This document shows positions 23,162 through 34,849 of a DNA stretch of 64,000 nt, piece by piece (position 1 is the stretch's first letter; every line of letters begins with the position of its first letter). Position numbers and translations under genes: made by a program. The DNA is from Flaccisagitta enflata (taxonomy: Eukaryota > Chaetognatha > Sagittoidea > Aphragmophora), in NCBI GenBank assembly GCA_965153355.1, contig OZ231128.1:39866001-39930000 (forward strand). The letters run 5' to 3'. Under the pieces are notes generated by a model that was not told the DNA's origin, searched no databases, and saw only the letters and a list, made by a program, of their open reading frames with translations.

Positions 23162-23237
<76 letters not shown>

Positions 23238-23255
23238 TATTTCTTTCTTTCTTAT
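22918..23255 (+). repeat. (TTTC)n microsatellite, 340 bp
   Basis: CTTT tetranucleotide tract with CTCT, GGTC and GTCT variants in the middle. Confidence 0.95.
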
Positions 23256-23360
23256 ATTCTCTCTCTCCCCTCTTTCTGTCCAGGTGTGCTTCTCATGAAG
23301 TAGCGAGTAGCGCCGCTTCTCGGAAAGATATGGGCGCCTCTCGGAAGATCTCAACAGAAG

Positions 23361-23475
23361 AAAAAGAAGAAGAAGAAGAAGAAGAAGAAGAAGAAGAAGA
23401 AGAAGAAGAAGAAGAAGAAGAAGAAGAAGAAGAAGAAGAAGAAGAAGAAGAAGAAGAAAAAGAAGAAGAAAAAAA
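23361..23475 (-). repeat. (GAA)n microsatellite
   Basis: About 115 bases of GAA, 20 bases before a Helentron-like copy. Confidence 0.95.
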
Positions 23476-23495
23476 AGAGGACGAAGCGAAGCGGA

Positions 23496-23640
23496 TACAC
23501 GGCCAATACCAGTTGCAGATGGGTGGGCAGGGGCGGATATGCGCGTTTTGCCGCTTTCGACTCGTGCTGACGGACCGATGGACGGACCGACGGACGGACG
23601 GACAAAGCCTCTTATAGAGTTGCGTGTCCGCAACTAAAAA
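23496..23640 (-). mobile_element. Helentron-like element, AGTTGCG hairpin subfamily
   Basis: 'cggatacacggccaatacc', gtgggcaggggcggatatgcg, ACGG block, caaagcctcttat, hairpin agttgcgtgtccgcaact (23618-23635), AAAAA. Confidence 0.8.
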
Positions 23641-23794
23641 GTAAGGAATATGGTTCATTCCATCTAGCTTCTCGCATGTCTTCTAACACTGCATGTAGGT
23701 CCACCCACATTTCCTTGCACACCACCTTCATTCCCTCCCACCCGTTTAGTCAATTTAGCACCTCCAACCATCCACAGCCATCAAGGGTCAGTTA

Positions 23795-23960
23795 ATTCTG
23801 AGCGGGAAAGGTCCCCCGCCATCTAAAAATGCCCCCAGAAGGTAATCCGGAAGGTTATTGACTCACTGACAAAGAGAAAACCAACTTTGAAGACTTGGAT
23901 TTGGTATATTCTATTTGTTGAAGTCGAGACTCTAAGTATCTTTATCGACATTCATTAATG
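23795..23960 (+). repeat. Dispersed repeat 'ggtcccccgccat', plus copy
   Basis: Contains 'ggtcccccgccatctaaaaa' and 'ccagaaggtaatccggaagg'. The same region in reverse complement lies at 29290-29450, with 'gtcgag/tcgacg' and 'aaatccaagt' landmarks in the same order. Family unknown. Confidence 0.65.
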
Positions 23961-24036
23961 TAATACAATCGAAACGTACTTAAAAATCAAAGTTTTACAT
24001 TGGGTAACTTAGATATGAAACACATATTACATATGC

Positions 24037-24341
24037 ATGTTGGTAAATCTGAGACGACATTTAAAAAAAAAACGATTTAGAAAAACAACAAACAAAGAAA
24101 CCTTGTTACTGCAATATGTAAATCAGCTTTTCAAATCACATGTAGAAGGACGAAAAATACCTCTGTACGACCAATATTGTCTCATCGCCCAAAACTATAA
24201 GGCGGATGAATATTTGTTAGTGCGTGGTTTAAAACAACTGGATTGTATCTTTCATGAACTGTTGTCCAATACTATCAACCAGTCGGAAAGTCTCCAGGGA
24301 AAATATATGCTTTTTAAAAAGAAAGAAGAAAAAGCGCGCTT
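24037..24341 (+). CDS. Candidate first exon of an unrecognised protein
   Basis: An ATG at 24037 opens about 100 codons of non-repetitive, helix-rich sequence: MLVNLRRHLKKKRFRKT, QYVNQLFKSHVEGRKIP, ADEYLLVRGLKQLDCIF, up to KKKEEKAR. It then runs into a (GT)n tract at 24342, where a GTGTGT donor could end the exon. The early Leu-Arg-Arg and later basic helices recall small LYR/FMC1-type mitochondrial proteins, but I could not align it convincingly. Its length and composition make it unlikely to be chance. Confidence 0.45.
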
Positions 24342-24361
24342 GTGTGTGTGTGTGTGTGTGT

Positions 24362-24410
<49 letters not shown>
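24342..24410 (+). repeat. (GT)n then (TC)n microsatellite
   Basis: Short compound tract abutting the candidate exon. Confidence 0.95.
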
Positions 24411-24413
<3 letters not shown>

Positions 24414-24419
24414 ATTACT

Positions 24420-24472
24420 ACCCCTGCCCGCTTGCACGCGGCTTAGTTAGTCGTGTATCCGGCCTTATTCTT
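24420..24472 (+). mobile_element. Helentron-like element, far-end fragment
   Basis: 'ctgcccgcttgcacgcggct' and 'gtcgtgtatccggccttatt' only. Confidence 0.6.
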
Positions 24473-24479
24473 TAATTTA

Positions 24480-25315
24480 CTCAAGCACATATCTCACTTG
24501 GCCGATTCGCTGATTAAGTTGGTGAGGTTGATGAAGTCCTGAATGTCCATTTCCACTGTGCACGTCTCTGACGCTTGATTTCGTTTAAAAGAAATCACCA
24601 TCTTAATTTCTCGTTCTATCCTTTTCCTATGTTAGTGTCTTAAAATAGATTTAAATCCTGGCATCAAAAAAGCTTCCTGTTTATTCTTGTTATGGATAAC
24701 GTCCTCGATCTTATTCACTTTTCTTCGCGATGTTCATTCTGTGATTGATTGGCTTCGTCCAACAAGTGTATTTTTTCACTGTATAGTGAAGCAGAGGGAC
24801 TAATACTGATAGAATAGTGATAAGATTCGACAACAGTAAACTGAGTGGTACATCTTCTATTTGACTTCTATGTGACTTTGGGTTTCCATCCGGCTTATAC
24901 CCTCTGTAAAAGCGTTTTACCACGAGGTGACGGGCTTATAATCTGGCCGATCGACGGGATAACTAGGCTTGCTTTGTCTGCTTTACCTCCGAGTAGCCTA
25001 TATTGAGGACTTCCGACTTGTTTATCAAATAGGCCCGTTACCTTGAGAAGGAAATAATTTTGAGTTGGCTATTACTTATACCATTTTCGCTATATATCAT
25101 TCAACAAGGAAGCAAACTAAGCTGAGGTCAATGTTTGACCAAAAACAAACACACACAAAAAAACGAACAAACAAAACAAAAAACAAAACAAAAACAACCA
25201 AAAATAAGAACAAAAGGTAACACTTTTTAGCGAAATATGATGTAAATCCTCTAAAAAGAGCCGCTATATGGCCCGTCCATTCGTTTATCCATCAATCTGT
25301 TAAAGGATGATTTCA
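24480..25315. other. No confident feature; one weak minus-strand open frame
   Basis: A 70-codon minus-strand frame at 24711-24923 has a hydrophobic stretch (LSLLLSNLITILSVLVPLL) but no supporting splice sites. 25139-25200 is A-rich simple sequence. Nothing else recognisable. Confidence 0.3.
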
Positions 25316-25317
25316 CA

Positions 25318-26313
25318 TACAGTATGATTTTTTTTCAAATGAGACAAAAGATGACGACATAAATCCTAAACGAATCAACAAGATCAAATTCTGAAAAAAA
25401 AACGCCTGAAAGAGAAGATTATTGCATTTATTCATGCCAAATTTCAGCATTCCGTCTCAAGTAGTTTAGCCTCAATCGCTTTTTTAAGTCAAACTATGAA
25501 TCATCCAAAATAACTTTTTCTTAATTATGGCAAAAGAAAAAAATGAACTACTTGTTTGTCAGTGTTTAACATCCAAGCAATGAGAAAAACATAGCAAAAT
25601 CTATGACCATTTTGAAGCTCTGCGAAAGATCTTTCAAATGAGACCTTGCTGGATATCCTAGCTCTATCCGTTTAGAAATGGCATTGGAATGAAGACTAGG
25701 TAGTCAAGAATGCGGAATTTCACAACATGATTTTCATGGGTTATCTTTATTCTAACATAAAAATCAAATGCATTGAGTCAAAAATTTGTTCTTGGTCCCA
25801 TTTTAAAGAAAACTTGAAGCTCTTTAATTTGCTCATGGATAACAAGTAGCTAAGACAATCCTGAGCTGCATCATTTGAAAAAAACGAAAAGACAAAAATT
25901 GCTCATTGGAAAAAAATTGAAATGATCATTTTTTCAATCAGCGATTTTTTTCTTCAAACCTTTGCCATTTCTAAACGAATTAAGCTACAATTACCAGCAA
26001 CGTCGCGTTTTGAAGAATTTTTGCAGAGCTTTCAAACGGTCATGGATTTTCTATGGCTCAGGTCCTCGGTTAAGCAAAAATTAGCAAAACAAAGTGTTTG
26101 CCTTTTTTCTTTGCCATAGGAGTAGGAAGAAATTGATATCTTCACTTTAAATATAAATTGAAGCTAAACTACATGAGACGGGTTGCTGAAATCTTACATG
26201 AATAAATGCAATAACCTACTCTTTCAGGCGTTTTTTTCAGAATTTGATTATATTGATTCGTTTAGGATTTATGTCGTCATCTTTTGTTTCATTTGAAAAA
26301 AAAACATACTGTA
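25318..26313. mobile_element. Foldback MITE, TA-flanked (TACAGTATGATTTTTTT ends), ~1 kb
   Basis: The left 'tacagtatg' and right 'catactgta' ends are complements. Long inner arms match: 'gacgacataaatcctaaacg' on the left with 'cgtttaggatttatgtcgtc' on the right, and 'aaacgcctgaaag' with 'ctttcaggcgttt'. No transposase frame. Confidence 0.85.
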
Positions 26314-27157
26314 CAGCACTTTATTCGGATATTTTAGGCGGATAAATTTACGGATATTCAACAAGATTTTACTTTGTGGAATAACCTTAAAAAACATCTG
26401 AACAAGGTGATCAATGCGCAACAACGTGGAGGCATTGGACAAAACGGAACGGTCCTTTAAAGACGCTAATTAGTTGTTACAAAGCGCGAACTGACAAAAA
26501 ACAGCCCAAACAAATATTTATTCACCCTTGAGGGTCATGATGAGACGTGCTATGATGTAAGGAGCTTATTTGCATATTGCAGTAACAAAGTTTTTTTCTG
26601 AATTTAAATCCACTTAATGTCGTCCCAGGTTTATGAACATGCAAATCTTTCATATTTTGCATCTGCGAGTTACCAAATGAAAATATTTGATTTCTTTGAT
26701 CGTTTCAATTGCGTTCGCCCAGGAATCCCGTTGGAGAAAATCTCAATTCTAAGGGTTATGAAAAAAAAAATGCACCCATCACAAATTTTTGCAGGTGGGT
26801 CCTAAAAAGCATGTAGAACAAGAATCTGATACTTATTTTGGCCTATCATGAGCCAAAAAAAAAAAAAAGAAACGGTTTTTTGTGCCAAAAACAGCTATTT
26901 TTCCTAAGAAAATGGTATAAAATGAAATATTTTTGAGTTTTTTTTTACAGAAACATAAAGTACCAATAGTAATTGATATTTGAGTGAATCTAGAACAATT
27001 TTGAATAGGTCTATGAGGTTCAAAAATAGCATTAAAGTGCTCAAAAGTGGAGAAATGACCTAAAAATTGAAAAATCGTCAAAACTGATGTTTTGGAACAG
27101 TTTCTTAGGGTAAAATATGCTGTTACTGTGAATTTCATTGATTTACTTAAAAAAATA

Positions 27158-27250
27158 TGGCCACAATAAGCGAAAACGCAAAACGGCAATATGCAAATGA
27201 GATCTCATTTGCATATTGCGGTTTTGCGTTTTTCGCTTATCACGGCCATG
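27158..27250. repeat. Near-perfect 93-bp palindrome
   Basis: 'atggccacaataagcgaaaa' through the centre 'aatgagatctcatt' to 'tttcgcttatcacggccat'. The arms match for about 46 bases with one or two mismatches and almost no loop. It directly precedes the Helentron-like copy. Confidence 0.85.
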
Positions 27251-28847
27251 TTTTTAGTCGCGTGCACGCGACTCTATACCCCGCTTTGTCCGTCCGTCGG
27301 TTGGTCGGTTGGTCGGTTGGTCGGTCGGTCGGTCGGTCCCCATTTTACTTTTTTTATTCGTTTTATTCCTATCAAGTCATTTTAAGTCAATTAAGTGATT
27401 TTGAGTCAAATTAGATCATTTTAAGTCATTTTAAGTCAAATTAAGTCATTTGAGTCATTATTGAATTTTAGTCAATTTAAGTCAATCTAGGTCATTTTAA
27501 GTCATTTTAAGTAAATTCAAGTCAATTTAAGCCAGTTTAACTCAGTATAAGTCAATTTAAGGCAGTATAAGTGAATTTAAGTCATTTTATGTCAAGTTTA
27601 AGTCAATTTAAGTCATTTGAGTCATTATTGAATTTTAGTCAATTTAAGTCAATCTATGTCATTTTAAGTCATTTTAAGTAAATTCAAGTCAATTTAAGTC
27701 AGTTTAACTCAGTATAAGTCAATTTAAGGCAGTATAAGTCAATTCTTATTTACATAATTATAGGTAATTATAGGTCGTAATGCAATTTTGGGTAATCATA
27801 GGTAATTATAGGTCATTATAGGTCACTGTGCAATTACAGGTAATCATAGGTCATTATAGGTAATCATAGGTCATTATAGGTAATTATAGGTTATTGTGCA
27901 ATTATAGGTCATTATAGATAATTATAGGTAATTATAGGTAATTAGAGGTAATAATAGGTCATTATAGGTGATTATAGGTAATCATAGGTCATTATAGGTT
28001 ATTATGCAATTATAGATCATTATTGGTCAGTATGTAATCATAGGTAATTATAGGTAACTATAGGAAATTATAGGCCATTATAGGTAATTATAGGTAATTA
28101 TAGGTCATTATGTAATTATAGGTAATTATAGGTCATAATAGGTAATTATAGGTCATTATGCAATTAAAGGTCATTATTGACAATTATAGGTCATCATGTA
28201 ATTATAGATAATTATAGGTAATTATAGGTCATTTTGTAATTATAGGTAATAATAGGTCATTATAGGTCATTATAGGTCATTGTAGGTCATTATAGGTAAT
28301 TATTGGTAATTAAAGGTCTTTATGCAATTATGGGTAATTATAGGTAATCAAAGGTCATCAAAGGCAATTATTGGTCATTATGTAATTATAAGTAATAATA
28401 GGTAATTATAGGTCATTATAGGTAATTATATGTCAATAGACAATTTTAGGTAATTATAGTTTATTATTCAGTTATAGGTAATTATAGCTAATCATAGGTA
28501 ATTATGCTATGATAGGTAATTATAGGTCATTATAGGTAATTATAGGTCATTATGTTATAATAGGTAGTTATGGGTAATTATGGGTAATTATGGGTAATCA
28601 TAGGTCAATATAGGTAATCATTGGTCTATATGTAATTATAGGTAATCATAGGTCTTTATAGGTACTTATAGGTCATTATTTATTCATGGGTAATTATAGG
28701 TAATTATAGGTCATTATAGGCAATTATAGGTCAATAGGTAATTATTGTCATTATCGTCATTACAGGAAATAACGTTTTTCTATAATTAGGCGATTATATA
28801 ATTAAGTAAGTCTCGCACGCGACTTATAGGTGTTGGCCTTGTTTTAA
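27251..28847 (+). mobile_element. Helentron-like element carrying a 1.4-kb minisatellite array
   Basis: TTTTT and hairpin AGTCGCGTGCACGCGACT (27256-27273), 'ataccccgctttgtcc', CGGT/TGGT block, 'ttttactttttttatt', then 'taagtcattt' units (about 27370-27740) and 'taggtaattataggtcatta' units (about 27750-28790). It closes with 'gtctcgcacgcgacttatag' and 'gttggccttgtttt'. The array replaces the usual GC-rich middle. Confidence 0.8.
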
Positions 28848-29289
28848 GTAAATCGATGAAACCCATACTGACAGCATATATTACCCTTGGAAACTGTTCC
28901 AAAACATCAGCTTTGACAATTTTTCGATTTTTAGGTCATTTCTCCTCTTTTGAGCACTTTAATGCTATTTTTGAACCTCATAGACCTATTCAAAATTGTT
29001 CTAGATTCACTCAAATATCAATTACTATTGGTACTTTATGTTTCTGTAAAAAAAAAGTCCAAAATATTTCATTTGATACCATTTTTTTAGGAAAAATAGC
29101 TGTTTTTGGCACATAAAACCGTTTCTTTCTTTTTTTTTTTTTTTTGGCTCAAGTTAGGTCAAAATGAACATCAGAATCTTGTTCCACAGCCTTTTTAGCT
29201 TCCCTGTGCAAAAATCTGGGATGGGTCCATTTTTTTTTATTTAAGAATTTTGCAAGTGGGAATCCTGGCCGCGTTACGTTGAAGAAAAT

Positions 29290-29450
29290 TTGTGAAGATT
29301 GTGCTGAGTCTCAACTTCAAAGTTTACAACTTGCCTAAGCAAATCCAAGTACCGATACTCGACGAAATATCTTATGCAAAATGGTATACCCACCTTCCGG
29401 ATAACCTCCTGGGGGCGTTTTTGAATGGCGGGGGACCTATCCCGCCCAGA
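29290..29450 (-). repeat. Dispersed repeat 'ggtcccccgccat', minus copy
   Basis: Reverse complement of the segment at 23795-23960. Confidence 0.6.
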
Positions 29451-29684
29451 ACCTGCCGGCGCTGAAGGACGGTGATAAACCAGAGATACTTAATTGTTCA
29501 AACAGGGTGGAAGTATCAAGTTGCTAAACATGTGATATAAATGGAGAGGCAGATGAACGAACAGACAGATGAAACGGCAGAGTAGCAAAAGAGGTCCTCA
29601 AAAGACGTTTGCCGATCTTTTTTTTTCATCGTGGCAAAAAAAAAAAAAAAAACAAACGAGAAACGCGGTTTTAGGACAGGCGTA

Positions 29685-29745
29685 ACGGACGGACCGACGG
29701 ACTGACCCTATTATAGAGATGCGTTCTGGACGGACGCATCTAAAA
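29685..29745 (-). mobile_element. Helentron-like element, hairpin-end fragment with variant stem
   Basis: ACGG-type block, 'gaccctattatag', then AGATGCGT and ACGCATCT arms (29717-29741), followed by AAAAA. The stem differs from the consensus but still pairs perfectly. Confidence 0.7.
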
Positions 29746-29754
29746 ACACGCCTA

Positions 29755-29998
29755 GGGATTTCTAACGCGGGGTTACAATATCGTCGCGGATGGGTGGACA
29801 GGGGGACTCCTTGCCACACTCCCTTGCATACTCTCAACCACAACATCTGAAAAGCGCATTTTCTGTTTGTTTTTTTCACACTTCCAAAACCATCCTCAAG
29901 GACCGACAATTGGACCACCGGACAGCCCAATGTACTGACTGATGGACGGACGGACAAAGCCTATTGTAGACTCACGAGTCTGCGACTTAAAACAGTTA
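29755..29998 (-). mobile_element. Helentron-like element, 'acgcggggttac' subfamily
   Basis: 'aacgcggggttacaatatcg', 'gatgggtggacaggggga', 'ggacggacaaagcctattgt' and degenerate hairpin gactcacgagtctgcgact followed by TTAAAA. Confidence 0.65.
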
Positions 29999-30520
29999 AC
30001 AGCAAATCTAGGGGGTACATCGGGAAATGACAGGAAAGTCAGTCCTTGCTTAATTGCTGTAGGAAGAAAAAAAAAAGCAAAAACAAAAACAAAAAACACA
30101 AGAACAAAAAAGAAAAAAAGAAAAAAGACTCGATATGTAACTTTTTAATACATATACTAATTACTTCACTAGTTAAATAGTAGGTAAAAAATTTTCACAA
30201 GAAAAGAGAAGAAAATCACGTTAGCAACGCCCTGCTTGTGACACAGAATATCTTGAAGCGCAAAAGATGGCAATTTGTTTTGACAATGACAGAATCATGA
30301 CATTCAATAAATACGTCAAAATATCTTTGCCCTCGAAACAGCTTATAAATTCAATTCACTCCACAACTTAGATTGGCCCCAATTATGAAAATCTCAGGCA
30401 CATGTTTCTGGCAAGAATGTTTCGTATGAAATTTAAAAAAAAAAGTGTATCCCTGCATGTAATCATTGGACTAGTCTGCATTTCACTAGATTTCCTCCCC
30501 CGGGATGTCATTGAATCGTT

Positions 30521-30658
30521 CTAGTCTTCACTTGGCTTGGTTTCATCCCCCGGATGTAATTTGGGACAATCGGCGCTGAGAAAATTGCGTGGTTGAATCA
30601 TTCCTCCTTGCTTCTCAACGTCGTAATCAACGTGTTTGTAGACGGCATCCATCATTTC
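30521..30658 (-). CDS. ROPN1L: Ropporin family protein (ROPN1/ROPN1L), last exon
   Basis: Acceptor ggcacacgtacag, phase 0, stop TAG at 30523-30521. It encodes EMMDAVYKHVDYDVEKQ, GGMIQPRNFL, then ADCPKLHPGDETKPSED. This aligns with the ropporin C-terminus, where an acidic/basic helix leads to a conserved 'NGMI...dFF' turn; here it is GGMIQPRNFL. The acceptor is fed by a (GA)n tract on the plus strand, i.e. (TC)n in gene direction. Confidence 0.85.
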   Translation of the reverse strand, partial: EMMDAVYKHVDYDVEKQGGMIQPRNFLSADCPKLHPGDETKPSED

Positions 30659-30677
30659 CTGTACGTGTGCCGCGAAT

Positions 30678-30679
<2 letters not shown>

Positions 30680-30738
<59 letters not shown>

Positions 30739-30740
30739 CA
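30680..30740 (-). repeat. (GA)n then (CAGA)n microsatellite
   Basis: Lies in the last intron of the ropporin gene, 21 bases upstream (gene direction) of the acceptor AG. Confidence 0.95.
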
Positions 30741-30872
30741 AATAGACAGACAATTGAACGCGAAAGGGGTTAGGAAGTTTTGGGAGGGGGTCGTAAGTTA
30801 AAATGCAATGTGTGATCTTAACTATCTGCTGAAGACTGATACTGAATGCTGGCGCTCGAAATCTAAGCTTAC

Positions 30873-30952
30873 CTGCGTGATAGAACCGTCAACTTGAGCC
30901 AAAAAGGAGTACAGGTCTTTCCAAAGGACGAAGGGAATTCGCGCGGCGCCGC
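30873..30952 (-). CDS. ROPN1L: Ropporin family protein, exon 4 of visible five
   Basis: Acceptor ttgtctggttcag, donor ACGCAG/gtaagc. Two bases complete a Gly codon. It encodes GGAARIPFVLWKDLY then SFLAQVDGSITQ, matching the ropporin segment 'GGPARIPF...vYryLA.lD'. The ARIPF block is diagnostic for the family. Confidence 0.9.
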
Positions 30953-31338
30953 CTGAACCAGACAAAGTTTTGCTTGTAAGCTTAGCGGTGGAAATGGTCC
31001 TAACGACCGAACCCTTGCACATTAGAGTGGTCGGAATTCTCAATTCTGACTTCGTCTCCAAACATTGTATAGGTCATACAAGCAATTTTCCTCAATAAAA
31101 ACTTATCACAAGATGTGTCTTGCAGGAGGGGGCCTTTGCTACTCAGTGAAACTATTTAGGCAAAATACAAGGAATTGAAGATTATGATTCTTTTATTATG
31201 AATCAAAAATTTTGATTGACGGACAGCGAAGAATAATTATCGAATTGCGCGTCTATGACTGAAAGGCGGATGTTCGGTCGTCATCGAGTTAAATTTCAAA
31301 ATCCATTATTTTTTTCTTCTGTCTTTTTTCTCATTTCT

Positions 31339-32072
<734 letters not shown>

Positions 32073-32160
32073 AGCTATTCATCTATATATCAATCCATCT
32101 TTCAACCTTTCTTTATTGTACGTTTTTTCTTGGAAATTGCCTACAGCCGTACATCAATAC

Positions 32161-32257
32161 CAGGTAAATCGACGGATAAGGTTTCACAGATCAACTTGAG
32201 GGCCATGGCGATGTCTTCTGTGATTGCAGATGCGGCCATAGAAACGAAATGAAGCCA
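32161..32257 (-). CDS. ROPN1L: Ropporin family protein, exon 3 of visible five
   Basis: Acceptor tctgacatttcag, donor TTACCTG/gtattg; phase 0 in, phase 1 out. It encodes WLHFVSMAASAITEDI then AMALKLICETLSVDLPG, aligning with ropporin 'W..FlalG.s.....l..aLk.lCeil..dpeG'. The split Gly codon joins to GGAARIPF of the next exon. Confidence 0.9.
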
Positions 32258-32318
32258 CTGAAATGTCAGAAGGACAAGAAAAGAGAAGAAAGATAACAGT
32301 CTCTCTCTCTCTCTGCGA

Positions 32319-32490
<172 letters not shown>

Positions 32491-32496
32491 CTTCAC

Positions 32497-32654
32497 CTTG
32501 ACTTTATCCTTGAAGCCGCCGAGTCGCAGAAGCTCGTCGAATTGTTCTTTCGGAAGCGCCAATTGGAGCCACTTCTCGAGAATCTCGTCAGAAGTCAAGA
32601 TGTCGTTGGATCCCAATTGTTTGTGCAGAACCGCGATCAGACCAGGAGTTAATC
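32497..32654 (-). CDS. ROPN1L: Ropporin family protein, exon 2 of visible five
   Basis: Acceptor acttcgtcattaag, donor GTCAAG/gtgaag; two bases complete Gly, phase 0 out. It encodes LTPGLIAVLHKQLGS, then DEILEKWLQLALPKEQF and DELLRLGGFKDKVK. Human ropporins read 'GLTqGLLkvLHkQ' and 'l..kWk.lcLPKEkF..LL.l' here, so the match is close and in order. Confidence 0.92.
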
Positions 32655-32996
32655 CTTAATGACGAAGTGGAGATGTAATAAAAAGGATGAATACTAATTA
32701 GACTAAGAGTCAATAAAAAAAAAGCAGAGAAAGAAATGTAACTGCAGTTCCCACAGAGTATCTCCTTTGGCAAAATGGTGACTTGAGTTCGATGAAACAA
32801 TTGAAAAGAATAAAATGGAAACAAACAAACAAAAAACAAAAAACAAAGGTGAACAGAAAAAAAAAACAGAAAAAAAGATGTGACGAAGCGCATGCGCATG
32901 TTACAGATACACATCCATTTAACCACAGGGTAGAAGCAACGGTAGTGGTCGTTTGAGGAGCACAAAGGCTGATGAAGGGGGAACGGTACAACGTAC

Positions 32997-33129
32997 CTGT
33001 GTCGGTTTTGTTTGTGGCTACTTTCATTTCGAGCCTCTCCTTGACAGGCGGGACTTGGCCATTTGCTAACGCGTTGAAATACGAGGCTGCCCAAATGAGC
33101 ACGTCTTTGGGTTGCGTTCTAATTGCCGC
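32997..33129 (-). CDS. ROPN1L: Ropporin family protein, exon 1 of visible five: RIIa dimerisation/docking region
   Basis: Acceptor gtttctcgtag, donor GACACAG/gtacgt; phase 0 in, phase 1 out. It encodes AAIRTQPKDVLIWAASYF, NALANGQVPPVKERLEM and KVATNKTDTG. This is the second helix of the PKA RIIa-like domain plus the conserved 'PPVK.R.EM...T.KTDTG' ropporin linker. Ropporins bind AKAPs and radial-spoke partners in cilia and sperm flagella. The five visible exons total 606 bases; the missing 5' exon should encode about 28-30 residues (start Met and first RIIa helix) and lies upstream, unidentified. The coding frame is intact, so the gene looks functional. Confidence 0.92.
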
Positions 33130-33691
33130 CTACGAGAAACAGTGGAAGAACAACGGGTGATTTGTATCTCTGTTTTCATGACCAAAACATGCGTTGAAAT
33201 TTAAGAGGTCGCTCTGAAAATCAGCCCATTCTTCACATATTATTTCAACAGATATTTACATCCATTACTAGTCTAAACATTCCTGATTAAGATTTCGCTC
33301 TGGTTGGTTTGTTTGTTTAGTGTGGGTTACTTTGGCTCATAATCCGTATGTTCAGTTTTTTAACCCGGTCACCCTTCTAATAAGTAACACGGGGTTACAA
33401 CATCGTCTCGGACGGGTGGGCTTGCGCTCTGTTGAGCAGTGCCAGCATACTTAGCCAGCACTGTTTCAAGTTTTATCTTATATTTCCGAGTCAACATGTT
33501 TGACTCCGCTTTAATAGACCCGAGAGTAACGGGAATCCGCTTTTCAAGTAACTGGCTTTGATTCTGTCTCTCTTTGTTTCTTTGTATCTTTACAGTTGAA
33601 CCCTACTCTGACGGAACCGCCAACAACGGAGTTCCGCCTGTAATTGATGCAAATTCAAGGTCATGATCCTTTTGAATTTCAACTAGTTATG

Positions 33692-33775
33692 TTTTTAGTC
33701 GCGGACACGCGACTCTACACCTTGCCGTCTCGGGTCGGTCCGTCGGTTGTAGTGGAGTAGGACAGCAGATGGTCA
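33692..33775 (+). mobile_element. Helentron-like element, left half, split by a 3.5-kb insertion
   Basis: TTTTT and hairpin AGTCGCGGACACGCGACT (33697-33714), 'ctacaccttgccgtctcg', CGGT units. The sequence breaks into the inverted arm at 33775 and resumes at about 37262 with 'tccgtctgtcggtcggtcac' and the usual far end. Confidence 0.75.
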
Positions 33776-34439
33776 CTGCAAATCCGGACCAAAGCGTGAA
33801 TTTTTTTTTACATAATCCTCATGATGTATATGAAAGATTCAGAAGGGGTGCCCTCATATACTGGCCCTTCGGGGGTCCCTAGGGGCCCCCAAAAAAGCCC
33901 GTTGAGAAAATTTTTTCAAAAAAGTGTCTTCAAAAGGGGGGTCAAAACAATAGAAAATTACCTAATTTGCCTAAATCCAAGGTCCTGTTGACAAATTTTT
34001 TTTTTTAAAAACCCAACGTTTGACTAAAAAAATTTTGGAAAAAAAGTTCTCTGAAAGGGGGGTCAAATCAACTGGAAATGGCCTAATTTGTCTAGATCCA
34101 AAGTCCTGTAGACAATTTTTTTTTTTCAAAAACAGAAATTTTTGGGTCGGGTTCCTCCAAACTTATCTGAAAATTATTTCATGAGGCAGAGGGAAATGAA
34201 CCGTGATCATCAAAAGATGTTACCCAAATTCCAGTTTGATACACACTTCTTTTTATATGACGGCGAGCATTCGACGGCAAGATTTAGTGTATCAACAGGG
34301 GTCAAAATAGAAAATTTTATGAGAATAAAAACAAAGAGTATTATGAAAAAAATCGTTGAAGTATATCATAATGGATATTTTATTACAAAATTTGCATTCA
34401 AAAAGGAAAAAATAGTAAGTAGAGCCATCAATAATTAAA

Positions 34440-34680
34440 TGTATTCACTAGAAAATATTCAAAATTCAATTTTTGTTCACTAATAGGAGGCTTGTGAAAA
34501 TTATAACTTTGCATAGAAAAAAAAAACACAAAAATGAAGAACATAGCCGCCTTCCAAAATTGATTATGTAGGCGGCTATGTTTTTGAAAATGCAAAATTT
34601 CTCTGCATTTGAGAGTCTTATAATTTTCACAGCAGCAAAAGGAAAAAAAATGTAAGCAAAATTTCACTAAGAACCCTGAT
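34440..34680. repeat. Small foldback repeat, family shared with 47100-47380 and ~45610-45870
   Basis: 'gaaaattataactttgcatag' and 'gaacatagccgcctt' mirrored by 'aggcggctatgttttt' and 'gcatttgagagtcttataattttc'. Two further copies in the window share the 'gaagaacatag' stem and the 'ttgcatagaaaatg' arms. Confidence 0.6.
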
Positions 34681-34849
34681 TTTCTTTGCTTTTCTTATGT
34701 GAATTGCCAATTTAATGGTTCTTTTGAGGTCAGCATGTGACAAAGACATACACACAGAGTATTTCTGGAGATAATTTGTCTTGTGAAAGTATTTTTAGCA
34801 ACATTACTATTCAAATTTAGTTGAAAAAATAGGATGAAACACTATGTGT

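Larger units (their letters stand above)
26765..29235. mobile_element. Foldback element with ~390-bp arms, split by later insertions
   Basis: The left arm (about 26765-27154) and right arm (about 28848-29235) are reverse complements. The minus strand of one and the plus strand of the other give nearly the same frame (NCSKTS.LTIF, FEPHRPIQNCSRFTQISI). A 93-bp palindrome and a Helentron-like element with a 1.4-kb array lie between them. The shared frame is a by-product of the arms, not evidence of a protein. Confidence 0.8.

Noticed and set aside
28856-29116. Frame with NCSKTSALTIF seen on both arms (also minus 26833-27189), looking like a conserved protein
   Set aside because: It is shared only because the two arms of a foldback element are reverse complements. 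It has stops, no splice signals, and no protein family match.
33590-33660. Acceptor-like tttgtatctttacag followed by GAACCCTACTCTGACGG, considered as an exon or the missing ropporin 5' exon
   Set aside because: It is on the wrong strand for ropporin and looks like the TACAGTTGAACCC end of a mariner/Tigger-type repeat.
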